Below are positions 27,194 to 36,868 of a DNA stretch of 64,000 nucleotides, one piece after another. A program made the position numbers and the translations under genes. Every line of letters starts with the position of its first letter. Position 1 is the stretch's first letter. Source of the stretch: Stygiobacter sp. RIFOXYC2_FULL_38_25 (lineage in GTDB: Bacteria > Bacteroidota > Ignavibacteria > Ignavibacteriales > Melioribacteraceae); NCBI GenBank assembly GCA_001803165.1, contig MHAZ01000012.1, positions 124,001 to 188,000 of the forward strand, read 5' to 3'. The notes below the pieces were generated by a model. That model worked only from the letters and a program-made list of their open reading frames with translations. It did not search any database and was not told the DNA's origin.

Positions 27194-27289
27194 GCCGCGC
27201 CATAGTTTTCTTGGCATTTAAAACAAATGAATCGCTCTAAAAAATTAATTTCATTTCTGTTATTATCATCCCAAGAGTATGGGTTGAAT

Positions 27290-27670
27290 ATGAAGATATT
27301 AATTGTAGACGACTCTAAAGAAATTAGGGATAGAATTTTAAGACTTATAAGCACAAATACTAAGTTTACAAAAGTACTTCAGGCAGAAAACTTAGTTCAA
27401 ACGAAAAATGTGATCTTTACCGAAATTCCTGATGTACTCTTACTAGATATCCAATTACCAGATGGTACTGCATTCGATATTCTTGACTCTATAGACAAAT
27501 CAGCTTATGCGCCAATAATTATGATTCTTACCAACTATGATCTACCATTATACAGAGAAAAAGCAGCTGAAAAAGGAGTTTCGTTTTTCTTCAATAAGTC
27601 TACTGAATTTTTAGATCTCAGATATGCTTTACAAAATTTCATATCCAAAGATAAAGGCTATTTTTTCTAA
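27290..27670 (+). CDS. Single-domain response regulator
   Basis: 126 residues from the ATG at 27290, chosen because the receiver fold begins there (MKILIVDDSKEIRDR); a 21-codon upstream extension at 27227 is not domain-like. Phospho-Asp is in LLLDIQLPDG and the switch Thr in ILTNYD. The conserved Lys is in NKSTEFLDLR. There is no output domain. It probably relays phosphate or binds a target protein, and may belong with the preceding kinase and regulator. Confidence 0.88.
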   Translation: MKILIVDDSKEIRDRILRLISTNTKFTKVLQAENLVQTKNVIFTEIPDVLLLDIQLPDGTAFDILDSIDKSAYAPIIMILTNYDLPLYREKAAEKGVSFFFNKSTEFLDLRYALQNFISKDKGYFF

Positions 27671-27982
27671 ACTAAGATCACAGCTATAATTTATAGTTCG
27701 GAGTGGCTTGGAAAGAAATAGGCGTTACTTACCAATTCTGTTAAGTATTTTTTTTGCAGAAAAACAGCTGTTGGAAAACAGTGATTTAAAACACAGAGAT
27801 AAAATTTTAATGCTCATAACCACTTAAATTATGTGCGAATTCTAATCAAATTCTTGTCACGAAAACCACTACAAAGTTGTAACATGAATCTTTGCTTTAA
27901 AATCACAAAATCAGCGCTACCACCAAAATTATTGCACCAATATATTGCCTCCAGAATTTAATCAATACAAAGGAGCAATAAA
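27671..27982 (+). other. Intergenic stretch before the subtilase genes
   Basis: No gene is visible. TACAA-AG-TTGTA (arms 5 bp) followed by a near -7 box AATCTTTG about 90 nt before the subtilase ATG is the only promoter-like feature, and it is weak. Confidence 0.4.
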
Positions 27983-30760
27983 ATGAAAAGCGTTATACGA
28001 ACCACTCTTTCCATTATTCTCTTCCTTTCTTCGGCAATTATTTTAACAGCACAACCAAAGATTGATAATAATATACAGAGTTCTATCCTAAGCGGTGCAT
28101 CGCAACTGCAAGTGGTAATAACTTTTAACGGTAAAACAGCCCCATCTGCTTTACAGTTAGCAGGATTAAAACAATTGGGAATACTTAACGCTTTCAGTTT
28201 TAAATCCTTACCAATGGTTGGCGCTGTAGTAACACCGGCTCAAATAAATTCTTTATCGCAGAATTCACAAATAAAATCAATATACCTGAACAAAAAATTA
28301 GATTACTACAATTTTGACGGAACAGCCCTTACCGGTGTTGACCGGCTAAGAAAAGATCAAACAATTACCGCTAAGAACGGCGGATTCCCTGTCTCCGGAA
28401 AAGGTGTTACTGTTTTAATTAATGATAGCGGTGTTGACGGGACACATGAAGACATAAAATTCGGAACTCGCTTGATTCAAAATGCAGTTGGTTCTACAAA
28501 CCCGCACGCGTATTCAAGTCTATTACCTATTGTGTATTTAGAAAACATTCCCAACACAGATAACAATTCCGGACACGGAACACATGTAACAGGAAGCGTC
28601 GGTGGAAACGGTTCCAAATCTGCCGGTAAATATGAAGGTGTAGCACCGGGTGCTAATCTGATCGGATATGGATCAGGTGCGGCTTTATTTGTTCTCGACG
28701 GCATCGGCGGATTTGATTACGCAGTTACAAATCAGTTTTTATATAATATTAAAGTGATAACAAATTCATGGGGCTCGTCAGGTTCATTCGATCCTTACGA
28801 TCCGATTAACATAGCTTCAAAAATTGCATACGATCGTGGTATTGTAGTTCTCTTCGCAGCCGGTAACAGTGGACCCGGAGAAAATACTAATACACCTTAT
28901 GCGGCACCCTGGGTTATAACTGTTGCAGCAGGTGATAAATATGGAAGATTAGCAGATTTTTCTTCACGTGGTGTTAAAGGTCAAACAAGTACTTTTGAAA
29001 TTGATGGCGATACATGGACTTATGAAAATAGACCAGCCATAACTGCACCGGGTGTTGATGTAGTTTCAACTCGAGTAATCGCTCCTGTCTCTTCTCTTGC
29101 TGCGGATGCAGATGCAACAACTCTTGAACCTGCATACTTACCGTTCTATACTACAATGAGCGGTACCTCAATGGCTACTCCGCACACAGCCGGAATAGTA
29201 GCTCTTATGCTCGAAGCTGATAGAACTTTATCCCCGGCACAAGTAAAAGATATTCTTCAAAAAACTGCAACCAATATGCCGCATTATGAATCCTGGGAAA
29301 ATGGTGCAGGTTACGTTAATGCATATGCAGCAATTGATTATATAATGAATAACAGAACTTATAACTCACTCGCAAATATTTATCAACAGTTTAACAGCAG
29401 TGTAAATAATTCGGCTGTATATCAGGATTTTACAATTGAGTATACTACTGCGCCGGAATTATCTCCGACCCAAAATAGATATTCATTTAATGTAAGTTCA
29501 GGAACTTCGGCTATCGAAGTAAGTATTGATGAACTTTATGGTCTCTTAGGACAAACCGGCAATCCGGTTAACTTAGTTGTGATTTCACCTGATGGCTATG
29601 AGTATTCATCGGGAATCTCTCTCTTATTCGCAATTGAATACAAAAGAACTGTATCTGTTACAAATCCTATTGCAGGCACATGGAATGTTGAGCTAAGAGG
29701 TTTACGCGGGGATACTGCAAATCCAACAAGCGGTGTTTCATTTGATGAAACTATTAATGGCAAAGTTAAATCATTAACATTTTTAGGTCATACCGGACTT
29801 AACGATATAAGCGGTCACCCGGCAGAAGCTTCCATAAAATTAGCAGTCTCATCAAGATTAGTAGATGGATTTCAAACCGGAATGTACATGCCGGACGATC
29901 CTTTAAAAAGAATTGACATGGCAAAATATTTAATGATGGGTCAAGCGATACGCCAATATCTTCCAACAAACGGCAGCATGACTATCAACGATGTGAGTGC
30001 AGATAATCAATTGTTGATAGAATCCGTAACAGCTAAAGGCGCAGCAATCCGGGACAGATTCCAGGTACTCAAAGGTGTTATGCTTCCAACAAGTGCAGGA
30101 ATGTTTTCTCCCGAAGAAAGCGTTGAAAGAATAGATGTTGCTTATTCATTCATTCAAAGTTTAGGATTGCAATTGAAGGCAGATTCTCTTGCGGGAACAC
30201 AAGTAAAAGTAACTTTCAATAGTCAAGTGATCACTCTTGATGATAATGCCGATATACCATCCAACCTAAGAGGATATGTACAATTAGCGCTCGACTTAAA
30301 TTTAATAAATGCATACTTCACACTAACACAAGGTCCTTACGATTTGGCACCAACAATGCACGCCTCCTTTAAACCAGGTCAAGTTGTAAGCAGAGGAGAC
30401 TTTGCAGTAATAGTAACAAGAACATTTAATGAATGGACAAAAGCATTAGCAAAGTCGTCGGGTAATAATAATCAGAATAAAGTATCAACGCTACCGATAG
30501 AGTTCAAGCTGGAACAGAATTATCCAAATCCGTTTAACCCAACAACAACGATTAATTATTCTGTACCTGAAAACAGTGTTGTATCATTAGAGGTCTATAA
30601 TATAATTGGACAGAAAGTAGCAACGCTTGTAAACGGATATCAACCGGCAGGCAGTTATACGGCAACATTTGATGCAAGCAAGTTATCATCCGGTATGTAT
30701 ATATATCGAATGATGACAAATAATTTTGTTAAGACAATGAAAATGAGTTTGATTAAGTAA
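27983..30760 (+). CDS. Secreted subtilase (S8) with SLH-like repeats and T9SS sorting domain, copy 1
   Basis: 925 residues. It has a signal peptide and an inhibitor-I9-like propeptide (about 30-110). The S8 catalytic domain has Asp in [12 protein letters not shown] (about 148), His in GHGTHVTG (about 198) and Ser in GTSMATPH (about 396). A beta domain (about 455-600) follows. Three segments then resemble S-layer homology motifs: [20 protein letters not shown], a middle segment with [14 protein letters not shown], and [17 protein letters not shown] ending [10 protein letters not shown] (about 608-815). The last 85 residues are the T9SS sorting domain ([13 protein letters not shown] ... SSGMYIYRM). 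Its ATG has an AAGGAG. A tandem paralogue follows 119 bp downstream. Confidence 0.93.
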   Translation: MKSVIRTTLSIILFLSSAIILTAQPKIDNNIQSSILSGASQLQVVITFNGKTAPSALQLAGLKQLGILNAFSFKSLPMVGAVVTPAQINSLSQNSQIKSIYLNKKLDYYNFDGTALTGVDRLRKDQTITAKNGGFPVSGKGVTVLINDSGVDGTHEDIKFGTRLIQNAVGSTNPHAYSSLLPIVYLENIPNTDNNSGHGTHVTGSVGGNGSKSAGKYEGVAPGANLIGYGSGAALFVLDGIGGFDYAVTNQFLYNIKVITNSWGSSGSFDPYDPINIASKIAYDRGIVVLFAAGNSGPGENTNTPYAAPWVITVAAGDKYGRLADFSSRGVKGQTSTFEIDGDTWTYENRPAITAPGVDVVSTRVIAPVSSLAADADATTLEPAYLPFYTTMSGTSMATPHTAGIVALMLEADRTLSPAQVKDILQKTATNMPHYESWENGAGYVNAYAAIDYIMNNRTYNSLANIYQQFNSSVNNSAVYQDFTIEYTTAPELSPTQNRYSFNVSSGTSAIEVSIDELYGLLGQTGNPVNLVVISPDGYEYSSGISLLFAIEYKRTVSVTNPIAGTWNVELRGLRGDTANPTSGVSFDETINGKVKSLTFLGHTGLNDISGHPAEASIKLAVSSRLVDGFQTGMYMPDDPLKRIDMAKYLMMGQAIRQYLPTNGSMTINDVSADNQLLIESVTAKGAAIRDRFQVLKGVMLPTSAGMFSPEESVERIDVAYSFIQSLGLQLKADSLAGTQVKVTFNSQVITLDDNADIPSNLRGYVQLALDLNLINAYFTLTQGPYDLAPTMHASFKPGQVVSRGDFAVIVTRTFNEWTKALAKSSGNNNQNKVSTLPIEFKLEQNYPNPFNPTTTINYSVPENSVVSLEVYNIIGQKVATLVNGYQPAGSYTATFDASKLSSGMYIYRMMTNNFVKTMKMSLIK

Positions 30761-30797
30761 CGGCAGTTTTTTAATAAAAAAGTAAAAAATAGATTCT

Positions 30798-30828
30798 AAG
30801 CGTTGGGAATTTATTCTCGACGCTTTTC
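30798..30828 (+). terminator. Terminator between the subtilase genes
   Basis: AAGCGT/ACGCTT closes a stem extended by GGGAA/TTCTC-type pairs and is followed by TTTCG. The T-run is short. Confidence 0.55.
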
Positions 30829-30879
30829 GTTCAATTAAATAGTGATGTAGTTAGAAAGAATTATAAAGGAGTAGTATTC

Positions 30880-33663
30880 ATGAAAACTAAAAAGACTATG
30901 CACTTTTTCTTGATTTTTATTTTGACTTCAGTAATCACCGGTAATTTATTAGCCCAGGCAGTGATTGATCAAAAGCTGAGTAACGCATTAGCCGGCACCA
31001 CCGATCCGGTTGAAGTAGTTGTAACATTTAAAGGGGATGGACCATTAAACGCAATACATTCTACTATCTTAGCAAACGCGGGTATTACACGCGGATTTCT
31101 GTTCCGGACTTTACCAATAGCCGGAGTCTTAGCTACTTCTGCGAACATACAAGCATTGGCAAATAATCCGCAAGTAAGATCTCTCTATCTTAACGAGCAG
31201 CTTACATACGATAACTACAATTCGCGTCAGTTAACAGGAGTAGATAAAGTTAGAAAGGATCAAACGATAACAGCAAAGAACGGAGGATTCCCGATTTCCG
31301 GTAAGGGGATCGGAGTTGTGATTAACGATTCCGGTATTGAAGGCACTCATAAAGATTTGGAATATGGACGCAATCTGGTTCAGAATACATTAGGCGCAAC
31401 AAACTTGCACGCACTGAGTACTCTTCTTCCAATTACGTATATCGAAAACATGCCTACAACAGAACTTGGTTCGGGACACGGAATGCACGTAGCGGGTATC
31501 GTTGGAGGAACAGGAATTAATTCGGCAGGGAAGTATCAAGGAGCTGCGCCGGGCGCTAACTTAATTGGATATGGATCAGGTGCTGCATTATTGGTTCTTG
31601 ACGGTCTCGGCGGTTTCGATTATGCTCTCACGCATCAATTCCAATATGGAATTCGTGTTATCACAAATTCGTGGGGCAACACCGCAGATGTAGGAACGCC
31701 TGTAAATCCAAATGATCCTGTTACGATTGCTACAAAATTGTGTTATGATCGTAATATCGTTGTTGTTTTCTCGGCTGGCAATGCCGGACCTGCGGGTTTA
31801 ATCACAGGCAATTATAAAAAAGCACCGTGGGTTGTTTGTGTTGCAGCAGGTGATAAGTATGGCAGATTAGCAGATTTTTCATCGCGTGGTGTTAAGAATC
31901 AAACAGGTTCATTTGAAATTGATGGAGATGTTTGGAATTGGGAAGACAGACCAACTGTTACAGCACCCGGTACCGATATTATTTCAACACGCGCTTTGGT
32001 TGCAACATTAACTCCGTTAGGTGCAGCTCAAGATATATCCATAGAACCGGCTTACCTTCCATATTATACAACAATGAGCGGAACATCAATGGCAGCGCCG
32101 CATGTTGCAGGAATTGTTGCCCTGTTACTCGAAGCAAATCCGTCGCTTTCTCCTTTAGAAGTAAAGCAAATCTTACAGCGAACCGCAACAAATATTCCGG
32201 GGCGTGAATCGTGGGAAGCAGGCGCCGGATATGTGAATGCTTTTGCAGCAGTTGATAACGCTTTCCGCAATGCGAGTTATGGTTCGACTCTAAATTATTC
32301 AAGACAATTTAACAGCAATCCGCTTAGTGAAGTAATCAATACAAGTTTTACAATTGCATACAACCCGGTAGTATCTTCTTCAACTCAAAATAAATTTCAG
32401 TTTACTGTTGGAGAAGGAATCACTGCTCTTACGGCAAAGATTATGGCGTGGGGTCTTGAGGGACAAACAGGCAACACTGTTGGTGTAGTATTAATTTCAC
32501 CTTTGGGAGAAGAATATAGTTCAGGTGTCAATGTTCTCTTTCCGCTTTATTATGATAGAAGTGTAGTTGTTGCATCTCCAATGCCGGGTGAATGGACGGT
32601 TGAAGTTCGTGGACTTCGGGGTGATGCTGCAAATCCGGTTGGAATAGCACTGCCGGAAGACGTCAACGGAAATATTGAACAGCTTAAAGTTGGCGGTATC
32701 GGCGGCTTGAATGATATTGCCGGACATCCGGCTGAGGCATCAATAAAGCTTGCTGTTAGTAAACGCCTTGCCGATGGATATCCTGATGGGAATTTTTATC
32801 CGGATAACTTATTAACAAGAATAGAGCTTGCAGATTATTTAACTATGGGTCAGGCGATCAGACAATATCTACCAACTAACGGCACAAGTAATTTTTCAGA
32901 TGTAAGTCTTGATAAACAATTGTTGGTGGAATCCATAACAGCTAAAGGTGCTGCGATTAGAGATAGATCTCAAGTGCTTAAAGGTGTTATGCTTCCAACA
33001 AGAGAAGGAAAGTTTTCTCCGAAAAAAAGTGTTAAAAGAGTAGACATTGCATATTCATTCATTCAAAGTTTAGGATTGCAATTGAAGGCAGATTCTCTTG
33101 CCGGAACGCAAGTGAAAGTTTATTACAATGATCAACAAATTATTCTGTCTGATAACAATGATATCCCATCAAATCTTAGAGGATATGTTCAATTAGCGCT
33201 CGACTTAAATTTAATAAATGCATACTTCGCTTTAACCCAAGGTCCATACGATTTAACACCAACTATGCATGCATCTTTTAAGCCGAACGAAGTGATAAGC
33301 AGAGGAGACTTTGCAGTAATTGTAACAAGAACATTTAACGAATGGACAAAAGCATTAGCTAAGTCGGGCAACAGTCAGAATACAATAACAACGTTACCAA
33401 TGGAGTTTAAGTTGGAACAAAATTATCCAAATCCGTTTAACCCGGCAACATCAATAATCTTCTCAGTAGCTAACGATGGAATTGTTAGTTTAGAAATATT
33501 TAATATGCTTGGAGAAAAGGTGGCTACACTTCTGAACGAATATAAACCGGCCGGGAGATACTCGGTTAATTTTGATGCAAGCAAACTTGCCTCCGGTATT
33601 TATCTGTACAGAATAAATACAAATCAGTTTGTGAAAACAATGAAGATGAGTTTGATTAAATAA
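30880..33663 (+). CDS. Secreted subtilase (S8) with SLH-like repeats and T9SS sorting domain, copy 2
   Basis: 927 residues with the same layout as the preceding gene. The catalytic triad is Asp in INDSGIEGTHKD, His in GHGMHVAG and Ser in GTSMAAPH. The usual Thr of HGTH is Met here. The SLH-like segments are clearer in this copy ([20 protein letters not shown] then DGYPDGNFYPDNLLTRIE). The sorting domain ends [10 protein letters not shown]-like (TMKMSLIK). At about 30150-30200 and 33050-33100 the two genes share roughly 50 identical bases, pointing to recent duplication or gene conversion. The start has a GGAG 8-10 nt upstream. It is presumably a cell-surface serine protease. Confidence 0.93.
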   Translation: MKTKKTMHFFLIFILTSVITGNLLAQAVIDQKLSNALAGTTDPVEVVVTFKGDGPLNAIHSTILANAGITRGFLFRTLPIAGVLATSANIQALANNPQVRSLYLNEQLTYDNYNSRQLTGVDKVRKDQTITAKNGGFPISGKGIGVVINDSGIEGTHKDLEYGRNLVQNTLGATNLHALSTLLPITYIENMPTTELGSGHGMHVAGIVGGTGINSAGKYQGAAPGANLIGYGSGAALLVLDGLGGFDYALTHQFQYGIRVITNSWGNTADVGTPVNPNDPVTIATKLCYDRNIVVVFSAGNAGPAGLITGNYKKAPWVVCVAAGDKYGRLADFSSRGVKNQTGSFEIDGDVWNWEDRPTVTAPGTDIISTRALVATLTPLGAAQDISIEPAYLPYYTTMSGTSMAAPHVAGIVALLLEANPSLSPLEVKQILQRTATNIPGRESWEAGAGYVNAFAAVDNAFRNASYGSTLNYSRQFNSNPLSEVINTSFTIAYNPVVSSSTQNKFQFTVGEGITALTAKIMAWGLEGQTGNTVGVVLISPLGEEYSSGVNVLFPLYYDRSVVVASPMPGEWTVEVRGLRGDAANPVGIALPEDVNGNIEQLKVGGIGGLNDIAGHPAEASIKLAVSKRLADGYPDGNFYPDNLLTRIELADYLTMGQAIRQYLPTNGTSNFSDVSLDKQLLVESITAKGAAIRDRSQVLKGVMLPTREGKFSPKKSVKRVDIAYSFIQSLGLQLKADSLAGTQVKVYYNDQQIILSDNNDIPSNLRGYVQLALDLNLINAYFALTQGPYDLTPTMHASFKPNEVISRGDFAVIVTRTFNEWTKALAKSGNSQNTITTLPMEFKLEQNYPNPFNPATSIIFSVANDGIVSLEIFNMLGEKVATLLNEYKPAGRYSVNFDASKLASGIYLYRINTNQFVKTMKMSLIK

Positions 33664-33679
33664 TATTTTTTTTTAATTT

Positions 33680-33716
33680 AATAGCGTAGAGAGAGTTATA
33701 AATCCTGCGCTATTCG
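33680..33716 (+). terminator. Possible terminator after subtilase copy 2
   Basis: AATAGCG (33680-33686) pairs with CGCTATT (33708-33714) around 21 nt, followed by CGTTT. The long loop makes it modest. Confidence 0.45.
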
Positions 33717-33741
33717 TTTAAATAAACCCAATCAAAACAGA

Positions 33742-34851
33742 ATGATTAGAATTAGTAAAATATTAGTTGCTAATTTCTTCTTGTTTGTATTCCCAATCTT
33801 TTCCGTGGCATTAGCGCAGGGATCGGTAACTGTAACCGGAACCGACCTGACTCCTACTTTTTCGCAGGGCACATCCACACCGGTTGTAAGTCTGTCTTTC
33901 AGTAATATCAATAATACTTTAGGCCAAGCCAGAATTACGAACATCCAAGTGGACCGGACAGGAACTGCAACCGTTGATGATGTAGAATTTGTAAGACTTT
34001 ATGATGACGCAAATAAGAACAATGTTGTTGATGGGGGTGAAACTCAACTAGATATCAAATGGTTCTTGGGGTCCCCCGGTTCTTTAACGTTTATAATCCC
34101 CGATCCGTATTATTTACCAACCACGACGAAGAATTTACTTATTGTATATGATGTCAAAGCAGGGGCAAACACAAGTCATACGGCAGGGGCTATGATGCTG
34201 TCAACTTACATTTCCGACAACAGTGGCGGTCTCACTGCAATCACATTTGCCGGAATAGTAACAGGTAACCAGCCGCTTCCTGTAGAGCTGACTTCTTTCA
34301 CTGCTTCTGTTCAAAATAAATCTGTAAATCTAAAATGGCAGACAGCAACGGAAGTGAATAATTATGGTTTTGAGATTCAAAAGCAGAATGCAGAAATAAG
34401 AAATCAGAAATCGGAATGGGAGAAAATTGGATTTGTACAAGGGTATGGAAACAGCAATTCACCTAAGGAATACTTGTTTGAAGATAAGAATCCACAAGCT
34501 GGAAAATTGCAATACAGATTAAAGCAAATTGATTTTGACAGCAAGTTTGAATACTCGAACACTATTGAAGTTGATTTTGAAGCACCGGTAAATTTAGTCT
34601 TGGATCAGAACTATCCCAATCCTTTTAACCCTACTACAACAATAAAATATGAAATACCTCAAAATAGTTTTGTAAAACTGCGCATCTATGATTTGCTGGG
34701 AAGAGAGATTTCAACTTTGGTCAATCAAGATCAGAATGCAGGTTATCATGAAATTACTTTTAACGCGAAAGATTTATCGAGCGGCATTTATATTTATCAA
34801 ATTCAAGCGGGAGAATTCTCCCGGATAAAAAAGATGCTTTTGATGAAATAA
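33742..34851 (+). CDS. Secreted T9SS cargo protein of unknown function
   Basis: 369 residues. A signal peptide (to about residue 25, FSVALAQG) is followed by an Ig/cohesin-like beta domain (about 28-165) with LYDDANKNNVVDGGE, which resembles a calcium-binding dockerin-like loop. Then comes the LPVELTSFTASVQNKSVNLKW ... NNYGFEIQK segment, a fibronectin-III-like unit common just before Bacteroidota sorting domains. Residues about 285-369 are the T9SS domain ([16 protein letters not shown]). No catalytic motif is visible. It probably has a binding or structural role at the cell surface. It lies 78 bp after the subtilases in the same direction. Confidence 0.85.
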   Translation: MIRISKILVANFFLFVFPIFSVALAQGSVTVTGTDLTPTFSQGTSTPVVSLSFSNINNTLGQARITNIQVDRTGTATVDDVEFVRLYDDANKNNVVDGGETQLDIKWFLGSPGSLTFIIPDPYYLPTTTKNLLIVYDVKAGANTSHTAGAMMLSTYISDNSGGLTAITFAGIVTGNQPLPVELTSFTASVQNKSVNLKWQTATEVNNYGFEIQKQNAEIRNQKSEWEKIGFVQGYGNSNSPKEYLFEDKNPQAGKLQYRLKQIDFDSKFEYSNTIEVDFEAPVNLVLDQNYPNPFNPTTTIKYEIPQNSFVKLRIYDLLGREISTLVNQDQNAGYHEITFNAKDLSSGIYIYQIQAGEFSRIKKMLLMK

Positions 34852-34885
34852 TTTTTTCACAATGTACTAAGAAAGGAATAAAATC

Positions 34886-36229
34886 ATGTTAGGAATAAGT
34901 AAATCTCGTTTCCGTCTTTTATACGGGATTCCCCTTGTATTTTTATTTTTGTTGCTTACCTCTTGTTCAAATGATAATCCCGTTGATTCCGGGGGTGCAA
35001 ATGCTAAAGTAACAGGTAAAGTTACAGGAGATTCAGGACTCTATAAATCGCTGAAAAAATCTTCCGGTGCCGAATCAATCCAGGGGATCAGCGGCGCAAC
35101 TGTAATCTTAGCGCAAGTTCAAGCAGACGGATCCTTAAAAACTGTTTCAACACAAAGTGTGCAGACGGATCTTAATGGTAGTTTTACTGTTGAAACAAGC
35201 TTAAGCAGCGCACAAAATTTGGTTGTTGTTGCTACTAAAGGCGCATCTCAATGGAAAGCGGTTGTTTATTCCGAGGTTAAAAGTAATTCAACTGTTTACT
35301 GCCAGCCTGTAAATACACAAACAACAGCACACGCAGATGTCTATTCACAAATCGTTGTCTCCGGACAAGCAAGTACGGTCTCATCTGCAGACTTGCAAAT
35401 GTATTTAACTTCTTCAGTGGCTGCTCAAATTAACAGCAGTACTACTGCAAGAAGCCAATTTGCATCGTGTCTTGCGTCGGAATCACAAGTAAGAACTCAA
35501 GCTTCAAGTCATACATATTTTGGAGTTTCAAATTCTCAATTACAAACTATAGAAAATGCTAGAGCTCAAGCATCAGTTGCATTCCAATCTTCGCTGCATA
35601 GCCATGCAGAATCTCAATCCTCAGCTAGTCAAGATTTTCGAACTTATCAGCAAGCATGTATTGCAGCTTACACGAATGCAAGTGTAAAACTAGAGACCTA
35701 TGCGAAACTTTTAAGGGTTTCATCAAGAGCGTATATAACTCAATCAGCTCAGATGTCTTCAAGCGCTTATTTTTCCGCATCACAATCTATTAGCGCATAC
35801 TTAGCTGTTGCTATAAGGTCTGCTGCAGAATCTAAGTTTCAAGAGGCGGGTGCATCGAGTGCGCAGATGAGCGCGGTAACCAGTGCAGGGGTAACATTAT
35901 CTGCTTCCATCGCCGGCGCAACAACTATTGGTCAAATAAATGACGCTTATGTTCAATATCATAATACTGTTGTTGCGCAGCTGAAAGTTGTATTAAGCGC
36001 ATATGCTTCATTGATTACTACACTTGATGCAAACATCAACGCCGCGGCAGGAGTCAAAGCAAACTTAAATGTAGCTTTGTCAGGTGCGCTCTCTACTTCT
36101 CAATTTATCAACGCCTACACAAGTTTCTATAGTGCAATAGCGGCATCTGTTCAAACAACACTAACAGGTGCATCCGGTGTTCAAGTAAGCAGTATAACCG
36201 AGTTGTTAATTCTGGCTAATATGAATTGA
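34886..36229 (+). CDS. Lipoprotein with Ser/Ala/Gln-rich helical region
   Basis: 447 residues. The lipobox is LLTSC in a signal peptide (Cys about 27), so it should be lipid-anchored. Residues about 40-135 look like a carboxypeptidase-regulatory-like beta domain (GISGATVILAQVQADGS, TDLNGSFTVETS). Residues about 150-440 are extremely rich in Ser, Ala, Gln and Thr, with repeated patterns such as SSAYFSASQSISAYLAV and almost no charged residues for long stretches, suggesting an extended helical bundle or stalk. No family is recognised. It is preceded by AAGGA and lies 34 bp after a T9SS cargo gene, so it is possibly co-transcribed. Confidence 0.82.
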   Translation: MLGISKSRFRLLYGIPLVFLFLLLTSCSNDNPVDSGGANAKVTGKVTGDSGLYKSLKKSSGAESIQGISGATVILAQVQADGSLKTVSTQSVQTDLNGSFTVETSLSSAQNLVVVATKGASQWKAVVYSEVKSNSTVYCQPVNTQTTAHADVYSQIVVSGQASTVSSADLQMYLTSSVAAQINSSTTARSQFASCLASESQVRTQASSHTYFGVSNSQLQTIENARAQASVAFQSSLHSHAESQSSASQDFRTYQQACIAAYTNASVKLETYAKLLRVSSRAYITQSAQMSSSAYFSASQSISAYLAVAIRSAAESKFQEAGASSAQMSAVTSAGVTLSASIAGATTIGQINDAYVQYHNTVVAQLKVVLSAYASLITTLDANINAAAGVKANLNVALSGALSTSQFINAYTSFYSAIAASVQTTLTGASGVQVSSITELLILANMN

Positions 36230-36262
36230 TTAAGAAAGTTGTTAGAAAATCTTAATTTTTTG
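36229..36262 (+). terminator. Terminator of the lipoprotein gene
   Basis: ATTAAGA (overlapping the stop codon) pairs with TCTTAAT around a 14-nt loop, followed by TTTTT. Confidence 0.6.
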
Positions 36263-36499
36263 ATGGTAACCTCTTACACATTCAAAATATTATTCCTGTC
36301 TAAACTTAATATATTAAATAGCCACGGATTTCCACTTTTGTGGAATGACAGACAAAGAATTTTTTTTCGAGATCTCAAATATATAATTGTCAATTAGCGG
36401 AACATTTCCGGTTTGCTTTGGTCGCATCAAAGTTCTTATTTATTAATAGCTTGTCTTAGTAAATAGGTTGTATATTGGTTACGATTATTGGGTAACGAA
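36263..36499 (+). other. Intergenic stretch with a short palindrome
   Basis: No gene is seen. TTCCAC-TTTT-GTGGAA (36330-36345) followed by TGACAGACAAAG resembles the scattered 'GGAATGACA' palindromic repeats of many bacterial genomes. GTTAC-N9-GTAAC lies just before the next gene (36479-36497) and could be an operator. Confidence 0.45.
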
Positions 36500-36718
36500 A
36501 TGGAACTCACGATTGGCGTCAAAGTAAAGTATAATTATCCATTACCAGACTCACAGGGTAACAAGAGTTTTCTCGGCACTATTGAATACATAGGTGAGTC
36601 TTATCTTGATATTCGTAGTGATAAAAATACCTTGCTTAAAGTATCATACAAAAATTATGATAACATTAAATCGTTCGAAGAACTAAAGCCATTATCACCT
36701 ATGGAAACTAGTTCTTGA
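36500..36718 (+). CDS. Small hypothetical protein
   Basis: 72 residues from ATG at 36500; a TTG four codons upstream is less likely. The sequence (MELTIGVKVKYNYPLPDSQG ... FLGTIEYIGESYLDIRSDKN) predicts a small all-beta barrel reminiscent of KOW/SH3-like folds, with no signal peptide. No family is recognised. It is flanked by an upstream operator-like repeat and a downstream terminator, which supports it as a real monocistronic gene. Confidence 0.6.
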   Translation: MELTIGVKVKYNYPLPDSQGNKSFLGTIEYIGESYLDIRSDKNTLLKVSYKNYDNIKSFEELKPLSPMETSS

Positions 36719-36805
36719 TTAGTAGTGGATACATGCGCACTTATTAAAATAGTATTCTAAAATATTAGTAAGTGCAGCAATATTGATTCGATTTATCACG
36801 ATTAT

Positions 36806-36842
36806 AAAAAAATCTCTTTTTTTTTGAAAAGAGATTTTTTCC
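36806..36842. terminator. Bidirectional terminator
   Basis: A long stem AAAAAATCTCTTTT/AAAAGAGATTTTTT around a 6-nt loop, between a plus-strand gene and the 3' end of a minus-strand gene; A-run and T-run serve both strands. Confidence 0.88.
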
Positions 36843-36868
36843 AGCGTAAAAATTAAAAGTGGGATATT

